This document shows, in pieces, positions 7,467 to 14,071 of a stretch of 15,741 nt of DNA. The notes under the pieces were generated by a model. It saw only the letters and a program-made list of their open reading frames with translations, had not been told where the DNA came from and searched no databases. The stretch's first letter is position 1, and each line of letters opens with the position of its first letter. The position numbers were made by a program, and so were the translations under genes. Origin of the DNA: Clostridiales bacterium (GTDB lineage: Bacteria; Bacillota; Clostridia; Oscillospirales; Acutalibacteraceae); contig DXXH01000013.1 in NCBI GenBank assembly GCA_019416395.1, forward strand, positions 23,243-38,983. Reading direction: 5' to 3'.

Positions 7467-7495
7467 TTGACCTTTGTTAGTAATTGAGCTATCAT
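7467..7495 (+). promoter_or_regulatory. Sigma-A type promoter of the TIM-barrel isomerase gene
   Basis: TTGACC (7467-7472), exactly 17 nt, then TATCAT (7490-7495), 40 bp before the ATG at 7535. It is back to back with the promoter of the murT-like gene; the two -35 boxes are only 9 bp apart, so the polymerases may compete. Confidence 0.6.
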
Positions 7496-7534
7496 GGGCG
7501 TATAGACTCAATTTTGGGACAGGAGGAGTACCCT

Positions 7535-8356
7535 ATGAAAACTTTGCCCGTTGCAGTGCAGGTTTATTCCGTCCGAGACGATGCGGAGCGGGATTTTGCC
7601 GGCACCATGAAGAAAATCAAAGAAATCGGATATGACGGCGTAGAGCTTGCCGGCCTGTACGGCAAGGATCCGTCGGAGATCAAAGCGGCCATTGAGGACG
7701 CTGGATTGGTGGCCTTGTCGGCCCATGTGCCCTTCCAGGAGCTGGTAGCGGACATGGAAGGCACCATTGCCAAGTATGTGGAAATCGGCGTGAAGTTTAT
7801 CGCCATTCCCTATCTGATGGAAGAAGACCGTCCTGGCACGCCCAAATTCGAGGGGAACGTGAAGCTGTTTGAGGAGATCGCCAAGGCTTGCAAGGCCAAG
7901 GGAATTCAGACGCTGTATCACAACCACGATTTTGAGTTTACCAAAATGCCTGACGGCCGGTACGCTCTGGACTACATTTACGACACCATTCCGGCGGACC
8001 TGCTCCAGACGGAGCTGGACACCTGCTGGGTGAAGGTAGCCGGGGAAGACCCTGCGGCGTACATTCGCAAGTATGCAGGCCGTTCCCCCCTGGTGCATTT
8101 GAAGGACTTCCACAAGGAAGGCAAGCCCGGCAACATGTACGAGCTGATTGGCACCGAGGTGAAAAAGGAAGAAAGCCACGGCACATTTGAGTTCCGTCCC
8201 GTAGGTCACGGCGATCAGAACTTCGGGCCCATTCTGGAAGCCTCTGTGGAAGCTGGCGCCCAGTGGGTTGTGGTGGAGCAGGACCAGTCCATTGGCCGCA
8301 CTCCCATGGAAGCCATCACCCTGAGCCGTCAATACCTGAAGTCCCAAGGCTGGTAA
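7535..8356 (+). CDS. Sugar phosphate isomerase/epimerase (TIM barrel, IolE/IolI-like)
   Basis: Soluble 273-residue protein of the AP-endonuclease-2 type TIM-barrel family, whose members are divalent-metal sugar isomerases, epimerases or inosose dehydratases. The family pattern is clear: QVYSVRDD near the N-terminus, GYDGVELAGLYG (32-43), TLYHNHDFEF (126-135), ELDTCWV (160-166), LVHLKDFHK (186-194), the GHGDQNF stretch and VVVEQDQS (245-252). His131, Asp162, His188 and Glu249 are candidate metal or substrate ligands. The real substrate is unknown; no other sugar-catabolism gene is next to it. AGGAGG at 7521-7526 lies 8 nt before the ATG, and a clear promoter lies upstream, so it is probably a single-gene unit. 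The only evident + strand terminator is at 8800, beyond the repeat block. Confidence 0.88.
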   Translation: MKTLPVAVQVYSVRDDAERDFAGTMKKIKEIGYDGVELAGLYGKDPSEIKAAIEDAGLVALSAHVPFQELVADMEGTIAKYVEIGVKFIAIPYLMEEDRPGTPKFEGNVKLFEEIAKACKAKGIQTLYHNHDFEFTKMPDGRYALDYIYDTIPADLLQTELDTCWVKVAGEDPAAYIRKYAGRSPLVHLKDFHKEGKPGNMYELIGTEVKKEESHGTFEFRPVGHGDQNFGPILEASVEAGAQWVVVEQDQSIGRTPMEAITLSRQYLKSQGW

Positions 8357-8387
8357 GCAGCGTGACGCTGCACCCAAGTCGCGGGGA

Positions 8388-8758
8388 GTTGCACTCCGGG
8401 CGAGTCGCGCATCGGGGCGGCGGCTGAATGCCGCGCCTGTGCAGGACGACAGCTCGCGTCCGCGGGGTTGCACCCCGGGCGAATCGCGGGGGAGTTGCAC
8501 TCCAGGCGAGTCGCGGGTTCGTGCGGTTCGCTTACTCCCCTTGTGGGAAGCCGCCAAAGCGCAGTCCGCGGGGGGAGTTGCACTCCAGGCGAGTCGCGGG
8601 TTCGTGCGCTCCGCTTACTCCCCTCGCGGGAAGCCGTGAAAGCGCAGTCCGCGGGGATTGCACCCCAGGCAAATCGCGCATCGGGGCGGCGGCTGAACGC
8701 CGCGCCTGTGCAGGACGACAGCTCGCGTCCGCGGGAGTTGCACCCCGGGCGAACTCGG
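8388..8758 (+). repeat. Mosaic direct-repeat block: six 22 bp cores with two spacer types
   Basis: Six same-strand copies of a core with consensus TTGCACYCCRGGCRARTCG lie at 8388-8409, 8467-8488, 8494-8515, 8577-8598, 8657-8678 and 8737-8758. The last is degenerate at its end, and a worse copy lies at 8368-8383. The gaps are of two kinds: A (8410-8466 and 8679-8736, sharing GGGGCGGCGGCTGAA and GGACGACAGCTCGCGTCC) and B (8516-8576 and 8599-8656, sharing CTTACTCCCC and AAAGCGCAGTCCGCGGGG). The order is core-A-core-core-B-core-B-core-A-core. Spacer A contains possible hairpins (GCGGC-TGAAT-GCCGC and GGACG/CGTCC). Open frames across it are repeat artefacts. Confidence 0.85.
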
Positions 8759-8799
8759 CACGGTGTTGTGCTGACTTGGGAAGATACAGTTTAAAATGG

Positions 8800-8836
8800 A
8801 AAGGCGTTCCCATGTGGGGCGCCTTTTTCTTTTTTA
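8800..8836 (+). terminator. Rho-independent terminator (+)
   Basis: AAAGGCG (8800-8806) pairs with CGCCTTT (8820-8826), with an inner CCCA-TG-TGGG stem, followed by TTTTTCTTTTTT. It is the first terminator after the TIM-barrel gene. Confidence 0.75.
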
Positions 8837-8867
8837 GAAAAAGCGGGGACGGAGAACTTCCGTCCCC
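8826..8867 (-). terminator. Possible terminator (-)
   Basis: A perfect 9 bp stem, GGGGACGGA (8845-8853) with TCCGTCCCC (8859-8867) and loop GAACT. Read on the minus strand it is followed by GCTTTTTC, so it could act as a second stop for transcription coming from citrate synthase. No gene is seen in 8868-8979, which is partly AT-rich and holds only an unconvincing 31-codon frame. Confidence 0.45.
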
Positions 8868-8979
8868 ATGGTGTTTGTCCGGCCAAGTCCGGCTCTCCTT
8901 TTTCATGCTCATTAGACTAGGGGAGTATGAAAATGGTTAGATGGAATAAAAAAATTTTTTGCAGGTTCCTTTTTTGGGC

Positions 8980-9011
8980 AAAAAAAGGCTCTCCCACTTG
9001 GGAGAGCCTTT
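8980..9011 (-). terminator. Rho-independent terminator of citrate synthase
   Basis: Thirteen-base-pair perfect stem (8984-8996 with 8999-9011, core GGCTCTCCCA) and a 2 nt gap at the tip. On the minus strand it runs into seven T (8986-8980). It lies 69 bp after the citrate synthase stop codon. Confidence 0.85.
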
Positions 9012-9079
9012 GGCGTATTTAGCGACGTGACAAAATGATTTTGCAGCAAAAGTGGCCGCAACCGTTTTAAAAGGATTTC

Positions 9080-10435
9080 TTATTGGTCTTCCTGGGGAAA
9101 TTCCCGATGGGCCTGCACAGCCATGTAAGCGGGACGGATAATCTTTCCCCCGCCGATGAGCTCTTCCATACGGTGCGCGCTCCAGCCGGCGATCCGGGCG
9201 ATGGCGAAAATGGGGGTATACAGCTCCATGGGCAGATCCAGCATGCTGTAGATGAAGCCGCTGTAAAAGTCTACATTGGCGGAAACGCCCTTATAGATTT
9301 TCCGTTCCTGGGCGATGAGCTTGGTGGCAAGGCGTTCCACATTGCTGTAAAGCTGGAACTCGTCGGACCGGCCTTTTTCTTTGGAAAGCCCCTCTACAAA
9401 CCGGGCCATGATCTTGGCTCGGGGGTCGGACAGGGAATACACCGCGTGGCCCATGCCGTAGATCAAGCCGGATTTGTCGAAAGCTTCCTTATGCAGCAGT
9501 TTTTCCAGGTAGGCTTCCACTTCCTCGTCGTCGTTCCAGTCCTTCACATGGCGCTTGATGTCCTCGAACATCTTCACCACCTTGATATTGGCGCCGCCGT
9601 GCTTGGGGCCTTTCAGGGAGCCCAGGGCAGCGGCGATGGCGGAATAAGTATCCGTGCCGGACGAGGTGACCACGTGGGTGGTGAATGTGGAGTTGTTGCC
9701 GCCGCCGTGATCCGCGTGGAGAATCAAGGCGATGTCCAGCACCCGGGCTTCCAGTTCCGTATAGGAGCAGTCGGGGCGGAGAATCCGCAGAATGTTTTCC
9801 GCGGTGGAAAGCTTGGGGTCGGGCTGATGGATAAACAGGCTCTGGCCGTCGTGATAGTGGCGGTAGGCCTGGTAGCCGTACACGGAAAGCAGGGGGAACA
9901 GGGCAATCAGCTGCATGCTTTGCCGGAGTACATTGGGAATGGAAATATCTTCGGCGTCCTCGTCATAAGAATAGAGGGTAAGCACGCTGCGGGCCAGGGT
10001 ATTCATCATGTCGCTGCTGGGGGCTTTCATGATGATATCCCGCACGAAGCTGGTGGGCAGTGTGCGGTAGAAGGAAAGAAGCTGGCAGAATGTCTGAAAA
10101 TGTTCCTGATCGGGCAGCTCGCCAAAGAGCAGCAAATAGGCGGTACGCTCATAGCCGAAGTTATCGTTGGCAGCCTGGCGGCGCACCAATTCTTCCACAT
10201 TGTAGCCCCGGTAGTAGAGTTCACCCTCGCAGGGAACGCTTTTCCCGTCCACGGTTTTGCTGGAGATGATCTCCGAGATGTTGGTCAGCCCAGTGAGTAC
10301 GCCTTTGCCGTTCAGGTCCCGCAGGCCCCGTTTCACGTCGTATTTCACATAGAGCTCCGGGTTGATCTTGCTGTTTTCCACGCACATGTCGGCAAACATG
10401 CGCACCTCTGGCTTGATCTCCGAGTAAATAGACAT
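9080..10435 (-). CDS. gltA: Citrate synthase
   Basis: Condenses acetyl-CoA and oxaloacetate to citrate; in clostridia this usually serves the oxidative branch that leads to 2-oxoglutarate and glutamate. The 451-residue protein has the family's catalytic residues: His279 in GPKHGGAN, His330 in YGMGHAVYSLSDPRA, and Asp389 in ANVDFYSG. The conserved LHADHGGGNNSTFTTHVV stretch (239-256) and the C-terminal RIAGWSAHRMEE (414-425) are present. The ATG at 10435 was chosen because AAAGGAG lies 8 nt upstream; an in-frame ATG at 10453 lies before that site. It is a single-gene unit, with a promoter at 10561-10590, a leader of about 118 nt and a strong terminator at 8980-9011. No aconitase or isocitrate dehydrogenase gene is adjacent. 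Confidence 0.96.
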   Translation of the reverse strand: MSIYSEIKPEVRMFADMCVENSKINPELYVKYDVKRGLRDLNGKGVLTGLTNISEIISSKTVDGKSVPCEGELYYRGYNVEELVRRQAANDNFGYERTAYLLLFGELPDQEHFQTFCQLLSFYRTLPTSFVRDIIMKAPSSDMMNTLARSVLTLYSYDEDAEDISIPNVLRQSMQLIALFPLLSVYGYQAYRHYHDGQSLFIHQPDPKLSTAENILRILRPDCSYTELEARVLDIALILHADHGGGNNSTFTTHVVTSSGTDTYSAIAAALGSLKGPKHGGANIKVVKMFEDIKRHVKDWNDDEEVEAYLEKLLHKEAFDKSGLIYGMGHAVYSLSDPRAKIMARFVEGLSKEKGRSDEFQLYSNVERLATKLIAQERKIYKGVSANVDFYSGFIYSMLDLPMELYTPIFAIARIAGWSAHRMEELIGGGKIIRPAYMAVQAHREFPQEDQ

Positions 10436-10455
10436 TTGAAAAACTCCTTTCATCT

Positions 10456-10473
10456 GGCGCCCGAAGCGGCGCC
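10456..10473 (-). promoter_or_regulatory. Hairpin in the citrate synthase leader, next to the ribosome binding site
   Basis: GGCGCC (10456-10461) and GGCGCC (10468-10473) form a six G/C-pair stem with a 6 nt loop, 7 nt upstream of the AAAGGAG site on the minus strand. It could affect ribosome access; no known riboswitch was recognised in the leader. Confidence 0.35.
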
Positions 10474-10560
10474 GTGCGTCCTTTTTTTGGCGCGTTCTGA
10501 TTTTTTACCGATACACCATACCCTCCAACAATTGAGAATGAAGCGATAGTATTACACTTT

Positions 10561-10590
10561 ATTATACGAAAAGCAGCACCCCCGGCGCAA
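10561..10590 (-). promoter_or_regulatory. Sigma-A promoter of citrate synthase
   Basis: On the minus strand TTGCGC (10590-10585), an 18 nt spacer and a perfect TATAAT (10566-10561). Transcription would start near 10554. It overlaps the upstream region of spoIIP, which reads the other way. Confidence 0.65.
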
Positions 10591-10631
10591 GGGGAAGTTT
10601 GTAAATTTTTTATCATAAGAGGGAAATTTTT

Positions 10632-11744
10632 ATGAAAAATGGTCCTACCCGTTGGATAAAGAACCTGGCGGTGCTGGGTTGTGTCATAGTGTGCCTGTGG
10701 TGCGCCGGGGCAAAGTTCCAGGAGTGGGCGGCGGAGCAGGGGGGCGACGCGCTGCTGTTTGCGGCGGGCATGAAGGCCCAGGCAGCGTCCGGCGAAGAGG
10801 GGCAATCCACTCCCGCTCCGGGAGAGGAAGACCAGGAGACCCAGGAAGCCCAAGAAGCCCAGCAGGAAGAAACGGTCCAGTATCTCCTGCCCGATGACGG
10901 GGTGGTGACTCTGACGGAGAGCCTGGAGCCTGGAACCAGCGCCACGCCGGACCCCAACCGGAAATCGGCGCCGGTAGAGGAGATCCAGCTGGAGGGCGGC
11001 ACCCAGGTGGGGAGCTTTTTTGTAAAGGATACCACTGGGTCGGGCACGGATTTAAACGCCGCCTTGGGGGAAGCGCCTTCCGTTCACTTAAAAGGGGACG
11101 GCAGCGTGGAGATCCTCATTTACCACACCCACACCAGCGAGGCCTATTCCACCAGCTATACCGGGTTTTACTATACGGACATGGAGACACGGACGGGGAA
11201 CCAGGACCAGAGCGTGGTGGCAGCAGGCGAGGAGCTGAAAAAAGCCCTGGAAGCCGCGGGATTTGGGGTGGTCCATGACACCACGGTCAACGATACCCTG
11301 TACAACGGCTCCTATGAGCGTTCCTGGGAAGTGCTGCAAAAGAACCTGGAAGAGTATCCCACCATACAGGTGACCATAGATGTGCACCGGGATTCCATGA
11401 CCACCGACAGCGGTGTGAAATATAAACCCACCGTGACCATCAATGGCCGGAAAGCGGCCCAGGTGATGCTGATCGCCGGGTGTGACGCCGACGGGGGCTG
11501 GGGGGATTTCCCCCGGTGGGAAGAAAACCTGCGGCTGGATTTGCGGGTGCAGGAGAAACTCCAGGAGTTGTACCCCGGGCTGGCCAGGCCTTTGAATTTT
11601 TCCAACAGCAAGTACAATATGAACGCCACACCCGGTTCCATGCTGGTGGAAGTGGGGACGGAAGTGAACACGGTCAGCGAAGCTCGGTACGCAGGCCAGT
11701 TGGTGGGCCAGGCGCTGGCTCAAGTGCTGGGCGAATGTAAGTAA
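10632..11744 (+). CDS. spoIIP: Stage II sporulation protein P (SpoIIP), peptidoglycan amidase
   Basis: Cell-wall hydrolase that, with SpoIID and SpoIIM, thins septal peptidoglycan so that the mother cell membrane can engulf the forespore. The 370 residues comprise a short cytoplasmic start, one membrane segment (about 9-26), a low-complexity Glu/Gln/Ala/Pro linker (about 50-125) and the amidase domain (about 150-365). Signature motifs are present: LIYHTHTSEAY (162-172), TIDVHRDSM (248-256) and SMLVEVGTEVNT (336-347), giving the zinc and catalytic residues expected of the family. AGAGGG at 10618-10623 is 8 nt before the ATG. In many clostridia spoIIP follows gpr; here it lies alone next to citrate synthase. 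No sigma-E or sigma-F promoter could be assigned with confidence in the 196 bp upstream. Confidence 0.95.
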   Translation: MKNGPTRWIKNLAVLGCVIVCLWCAGAKFQEWAAEQGGDALLFAAGMKAQAASGEEGQSTPAPGEEDQETQEAQEAQQEETVQYLLPDDGVVTLTESLEPGTSATPDPNRKSAPVEEIQLEGGTQVGSFFVKDTTGSGTDLNAALGEAPSVHLKGDGSVEILIYHTHTSEAYSTSYTGFYYTDMETRTGNQDQSVVAAGEELKKALEAAGFGVVHDTTVNDTLYNGSYERSWEVLQKNLEEYPTIQVTIDVHRDSMTTDSGVKYKPTVTINGRKAAQVMLIAGCDADGGWGDFPRWEENLRLDLRVQEKLQELYPGLARPLNFSNSKYNMNATPGSMLVEVGTEVNTVSEARYAGQLVGQALAQVLGECK

Positions 11745-11764
11745 ACCCTCTTATATATTTTTAG

Positions 11765-11809
11765 AAAGGCTTGTGGGGTGGGAAACCGTTTCCTGCCCCA
11801 CAACCTTTT
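11765..11809 (+). terminator. Long hairpin after spoIIP, probable terminator
   Basis: AAAGG-C-TTGTGGGG-TG-GGAAAC pairs almost completely with GTTTCC-TG-CCCCACAA-CCTTT (11765-11786 with 11788-11808; the two TG steps are wobble pairs), followed by TTTT ending at 11809. It starts 21 bp after the spoIIP stop. The centre resembles the start of the degenerate repeats that follow, so it may also be part of a mobile or dispersed repeat. Confidence 0.6.
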
Positions 11810-11830
11810 GCCGGGGGTGTTCACGTGGGT

Positions 11831-11970
11831 TTTCCCGCCCTTTTGGAGACTCCTGTGGCGGGAAACCACGGCAACAGCCGCAGCGTTTCTTTCTGCCCTT
11901 CGGAAGGCTTTTGCGGCGGGAAATCCACGGCAGCCCCAACGTTTATTCCCCACCCTTTGGGATACCCTAG
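11831..11970. repeat. Degenerate direct repeats, about 58 bp period
   Basis: GGCGGGAAA at 11857 and again at 11915 begin two similar 58 bp units (shared CCACGGCA, then a CGTTT, then a CCCTT...GG pyrimidine/purine segment). A related GGTGGGAAACC lies at 11777, 80 bp upstream. The 3' part recurs three times (CCCGCCCTTTTGGAGA near 11834, CTGCCCTTCGGAAGG near 11893, CCACCCTTTGGGATA near 11950). Frames on the minus strand give Arg-rich, repeat-derived peptides and are not taken as genes. Confidence 0.6.
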
Positions 11971-11990
11971 TCTTAAAGGGGGCGTTTTCC

Positions 11991-12260
11991 ATGAATCAGA
12001 AAAAATACCGGCCGTTTGCCTTGGCCTTGGGACTGTCGCTGTTTGTATTCCTTACTGTAGCAGGCTGCGTGGTGGTGGACGCCCAAGGCCGCAGGCTCAG
12101 TTTTGGGGACACCCAACCGCCCTTTCAGGTGGAGCATCTCCCCGGGGACCGGGCCCAGCTGGAAGTAAAGCTTTTTGGGGCGGAGACAAGCTTTGATTTC
12201 ACTCAGGCAGATCGGATCCTGGACATGGTGCGGGATTTTTTCTGCCTGCCCCATTCCTAA
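11991..12260 (+). CDS. Small lipoprotein-like protein of unknown function
   Basis: An 89-residue protein. The N-terminus has two lysines and an arginine, then a hydrophobic stretch (about 9-24) ending in L-T-V-A-G-C; the V-A-G-C fits a lipobox, with Cys26 as the lipidated residue, so it would be anchored on the outer face of the membrane. The mature part (VVVDAQGRRLSFGDTQPPF, then a mixed charged/hydrophobic region) has no motif I know. AAAGGGGG lies 8 nt before the ATG. The next gene begins 3 bp after its stop, so the two form a small operon. It could instead be a single-pass membrane protein if the Cys is not processed. Function unknown; closeness to spoIIP is only circumstantial. Confidence 0.7.
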   Translation: MNQKKYRPFALALGLSLFVFLTVAGCVVVDAQGRRLSFGDTQPPFQVEHLPGDRAQLEVKLFGAETSFDFTQADRILDMVRDFFCLPHS

Positions 12261-12263
12261 GAT

Positions 12264-12545
12264 ATGGGAAAGGGAAAAAAGTCCGGGGCCGGGTGGCTTT
12301 TGGCCGGAGCGCTGGCCATGTTGGGCTTGTGGTGGGCGCAAGGGCGGCCGCTCCCTGTCTTGTCCTTGCCGGTAGCCCCCCAGCTGCTGGGGATTGGGGG
12401 CTGGGCCCTGGTGGGATTGGGATTTTTCGCCGTGGCACTGACGGCGCTGCTGGGGCCTCGAGGCAGGGAACACCGTCCCAGCTTGTGGCCCTTTCGTCCC
12501 CAGGCGCTGTTTGGTTTGCCGGTTCGCCATCGAAAAAAGCATTGA
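12264..12545 (+). CDS. Small two-helix membrane protein of unknown function
   Basis: A 93-residue, basic protein with two hydrophobic stretches that could each cross the membrane (about 10-24 and 41-63), a Pro-rich loop between them, and a basic, His/Arg-rich tail (GLPVRHRKKH). No family was recognised. There is no convincing ribosome binding site of its own; the ATG follows the stop of the lipoprotein-like gene by 3 bp, which fits translational coupling. Codon use and GC content match its neighbours. The frame is open with sensible membrane topology, which favours a real gene, but a chance frame cannot be excluded. Confidence 0.55.
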   Translation: MGKGKKSGAGWLLAGALAMLGLWWAQGRPLPVLSLPVAPQLLGIGGWALVGLGFFAVALTALLGPRGREHRPSLWPFRPQALFGLPVRHRKKH

Positions 12546-12550
12546 GAAAA

Positions 12551-12584
12551 GGAAAAAGTTTTTTCGCTTTTTCTTTAGTTTTCC
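12551..12584 (+). terminator. Possible terminator after the small-gene pair
   Basis: GAAAAAG (12552-12558) pairs with CTTTTTC (12567-12573), loop of 8, followed by TTTAGTTTT. The stem is A/T-rich and weak. A second small hairpin (CCCC/GGGG, 12583-12598) follows. Confidence 0.4.
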
Positions 12585-12612
12585 CCAAGATGTGGGGGAT
12601 TTCCCTTTATCT

Positions 12613-12629
12613 TGTAACAATTTTGAAAT
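12613..12629 (+). promoter_or_regulatory. WalR-like box upstream of the M23 endopeptidase gene
   Basis: TGTAAC, 5 nt, TGAAAT. The known WalR (YycF) site is two TGTWAH hexamers 5 nt apart; the second half differs at one base. Autolysin and PcsB-type genes are classic WalR targets in Firmicutes, which fits the gene downstream. The match is short and in AT-rich DNA, so it may be chance. Confidence 0.3.
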
Positions 12630-12679
12630 AAATTTACAAAATAATTCTTATATAGAAATATAAAGCTTTCCATCTGCGG

Positions 12680-12685
12680 TATAAT
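12680..12685 (+). promoter_or_regulatory. -10 element of the M23 endopeptidase gene
   Basis: A perfect TATAAT, 68 bp before the ATG at 12754. The matching -35 position (AATATA at 12657) is poor, which would fit a promoter needing an activator. Confidence 0.5.
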
Positions 12686-12753
12686 GCTACACGTTGAAAA
12701 ATTTATGTAAATCAAGCTTCAGTCTTTCGTTTGTAGTGAGGAGGAAAAGCTTT

Positions 12754-13977
12754 ATGAACCGGAAGTTTGTAAAACGGCTTTGTACCGGGCTTTTGGCCAT
12801 GTGCGTAGCTGTCATGACGCCCTTGAGCGTATCCGCTGAAACCGTGGCGGAGATCCAAGCGGAGCAGAACCGTTTGGAGTCCGAAAAGCAGGAGCTTCAA
12901 AGTAAGCTGGACGATCTTCAAAACCAGGAAGCGGAAAAACAGGCTTATCAGGATACCTTGCAGAAGAAGATCGACCTGCTTCAGGAGCAGATCGACACCA
13001 CCCGTCAGAACATTGAGGACCTGAACAACAGCATCACCGAGCTGACCATGAAGCTGGACGCCTCTGAGAAAGAGATTCAGAGCACCATCGACGAGTTCAA
13101 AGAGCGCCTGGTAGCCTTGTATAAGGCGGGCAATGTAAGCACCCTGGAAATCCTGCTGGATTCCGAAAGCTTGAGTGAATTCACCACCCGGGCCACCATG
13201 CTGGAAAACATGACCGCCCATGACCAGGAATTGGTGGACGAGCTTCAGGCCTACATGGATTCCACCAGTGAAGAGCGGGAAGAGCGTCAGGCCCAGATGG
13301 AAGAAGTGGCCGAGCTGAAGAAGTCCCTGGAGAGCCAGCAGGAAGAGCTGGACGCTCTGTATGAGGAAAACGCCGCCGCCATTGTGGAGATCCAAGGGGC
13401 GGAAGGCGCTACGGAAAATGCTCTGGCTGCCAATGAGGAAGAGCTGGCCGCCAGTGAGCAGAAGATGCAGGAAGCCATTGCCAAGCAGAAGGCTGCGGAA
13501 GAGGCCGCCAAACAGCAGGCTGCCCAGAGCGGTAGTTCCAGCAGCGGCAGCGTTTCCAGTGGAAGCGTTTCCTATCCCACCGGTGGCGGCGGGGTAGAGG
13601 GATTCAATCCCATTTGGCCCTTGCCCGGCGTAACCTATATTTCCGCCGGATTTAACGGGTATCCCGGCCATAAGGGCTTGGATATCGCCGGTTCCTACGG
13701 CACTCCCATTGTGGCCGCGGCAGACGGTACGGTCATCGAGGCCAACTCCACCGACTCCTGGGGTATGTCCTGGGGCTATTACGTGCTGATCTATCACAAC
13801 AGCACCTACACCACTCGGTACGCCCATATGAGTTCTGTGGCGGTGTCCAGTGGGCAGTATGTGACCGCCGGTACAGTAATCGGCTATGAAGGCGCCACCG
13901 GCAACGTGACCGGTCCCCATCTCCACTTTGAGGTGTACCAGAACGGCACCCGTGTGGACCCCATGCAGTTCCTGTAA
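12754..13977 (+). CDS. Secreted M23 (LytM) endopeptidase with N-terminal coiled coil
   Basis: Cell-wall hydrolase or hydrolase activator of the EnvC/PcsB-like architecture, 407 residues. A signal peptide (1-28, MNRKFVKRLCTG then a hydrophobic core, cleavage after VSAxAE-type LSVSA) is followed by a long coiled coil rich in Glu, Gln, Lys and Leu (about 30-255). A Ser/Gly linker (about 258-282) leads to an M23 zinc peptidase domain (about 285-407). The zinc ligands are visible: His306 and Asp310 in HKGLD, and His391 in GPHLHFEV; His358 (YAHMSS) and His389 are the other catalytic histidines. The domain should therefore be active, unlike degenerate EnvC types. AGGAGG at 12739-12744 lies 9 nt before the ATG; an upstream in-frame TTG at 12694 lacks a site. 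In related systems FtsEX controls such proteins through the coiled coil; no ftsEX is in this window. A strong terminator follows. Confidence 0.93.
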   Translation: MNRKFVKRLCTGLLAMCVAVMTPLSVSAETVAEIQAEQNRLESEKQELQSKLDDLQNQEAEKQAYQDTLQKKIDLLQEQIDTTRQNIEDLNNSITELTMKLDASEKEIQSTIDEFKERLVALYKAGNVSTLEILLDSESLSEFTTRATMLENMTAHDQELVDELQAYMDSTSEEREERQAQMEEVAELKKSLESQQEELDALYEENAAAIVEIQGAEGATENALAANEEELAASEQKMQEAIAKQKAAEEAAKQQAAQSGSSSSGSVSSGSVSYPTGGGGVEGFNPIWPLPGVTYISAGFNGYPGHKGLDIAGSYGTPIVAAADGTVIEANSTDSWGMSWGYYVLIYHNSTYTTRYAHMSSVAVSSGQYVTAGTVIGYEGATGNVTGPHLHFEVYQNGTRVDPMQFL

Positions 13978-13989
13978 AGAATAAGAACC

Positions 13990-14021
13990 AAAGCCCCTGG
14001 CAAAGCGCCGGGGGCTTTTTT
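13990..14021 (+). terminator. Rho-independent terminator of the M23 gene
   Basis: Twelve-base-pair stem (13990-14001 with 14007-14018, AAAGCCCCTGGC with one T-G wobble), loop AAAGC, then six T (14016-14021). It begins 12 bp after the stop codon. Confidence 0.9.
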
Positions 14022-14071
14022 ATGCCCAAACTGTCCAGAGCGAAGAGCTCTTCCGCAAACAGACCTTCCTA

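Noticed and set aside
8428..8940. A 170-codon frame and others in the mosaic repeat block
   Set aside because: The translation is a low-complexity Arg/Ala/Gly peptide produced by the DNA repeats; no ribosome binding site.
8927..9022. A 31-codon frame with an AGGGGAG-like site, ending in the citrate synthase terminator
   Set aside because: Half of it is the terminator hairpin and poly-A/T runs; no conserved character is visible.
9083..10549. A 488-codon plus-strand frame opposite citrate synthase
   Set aside because: It mirrors citrate synthase almost exactly, has no ribosome binding site and has a shadow-like composition (Gly, Val, His).
11720..11992. A 90-codon minus-strand frame between spoIIP and the lipoprotein-like gene
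   Set aside because: It covers the hairpin and the degenerate repeats and gives an Arg/Lys-rich repeat peptide without a start signal.
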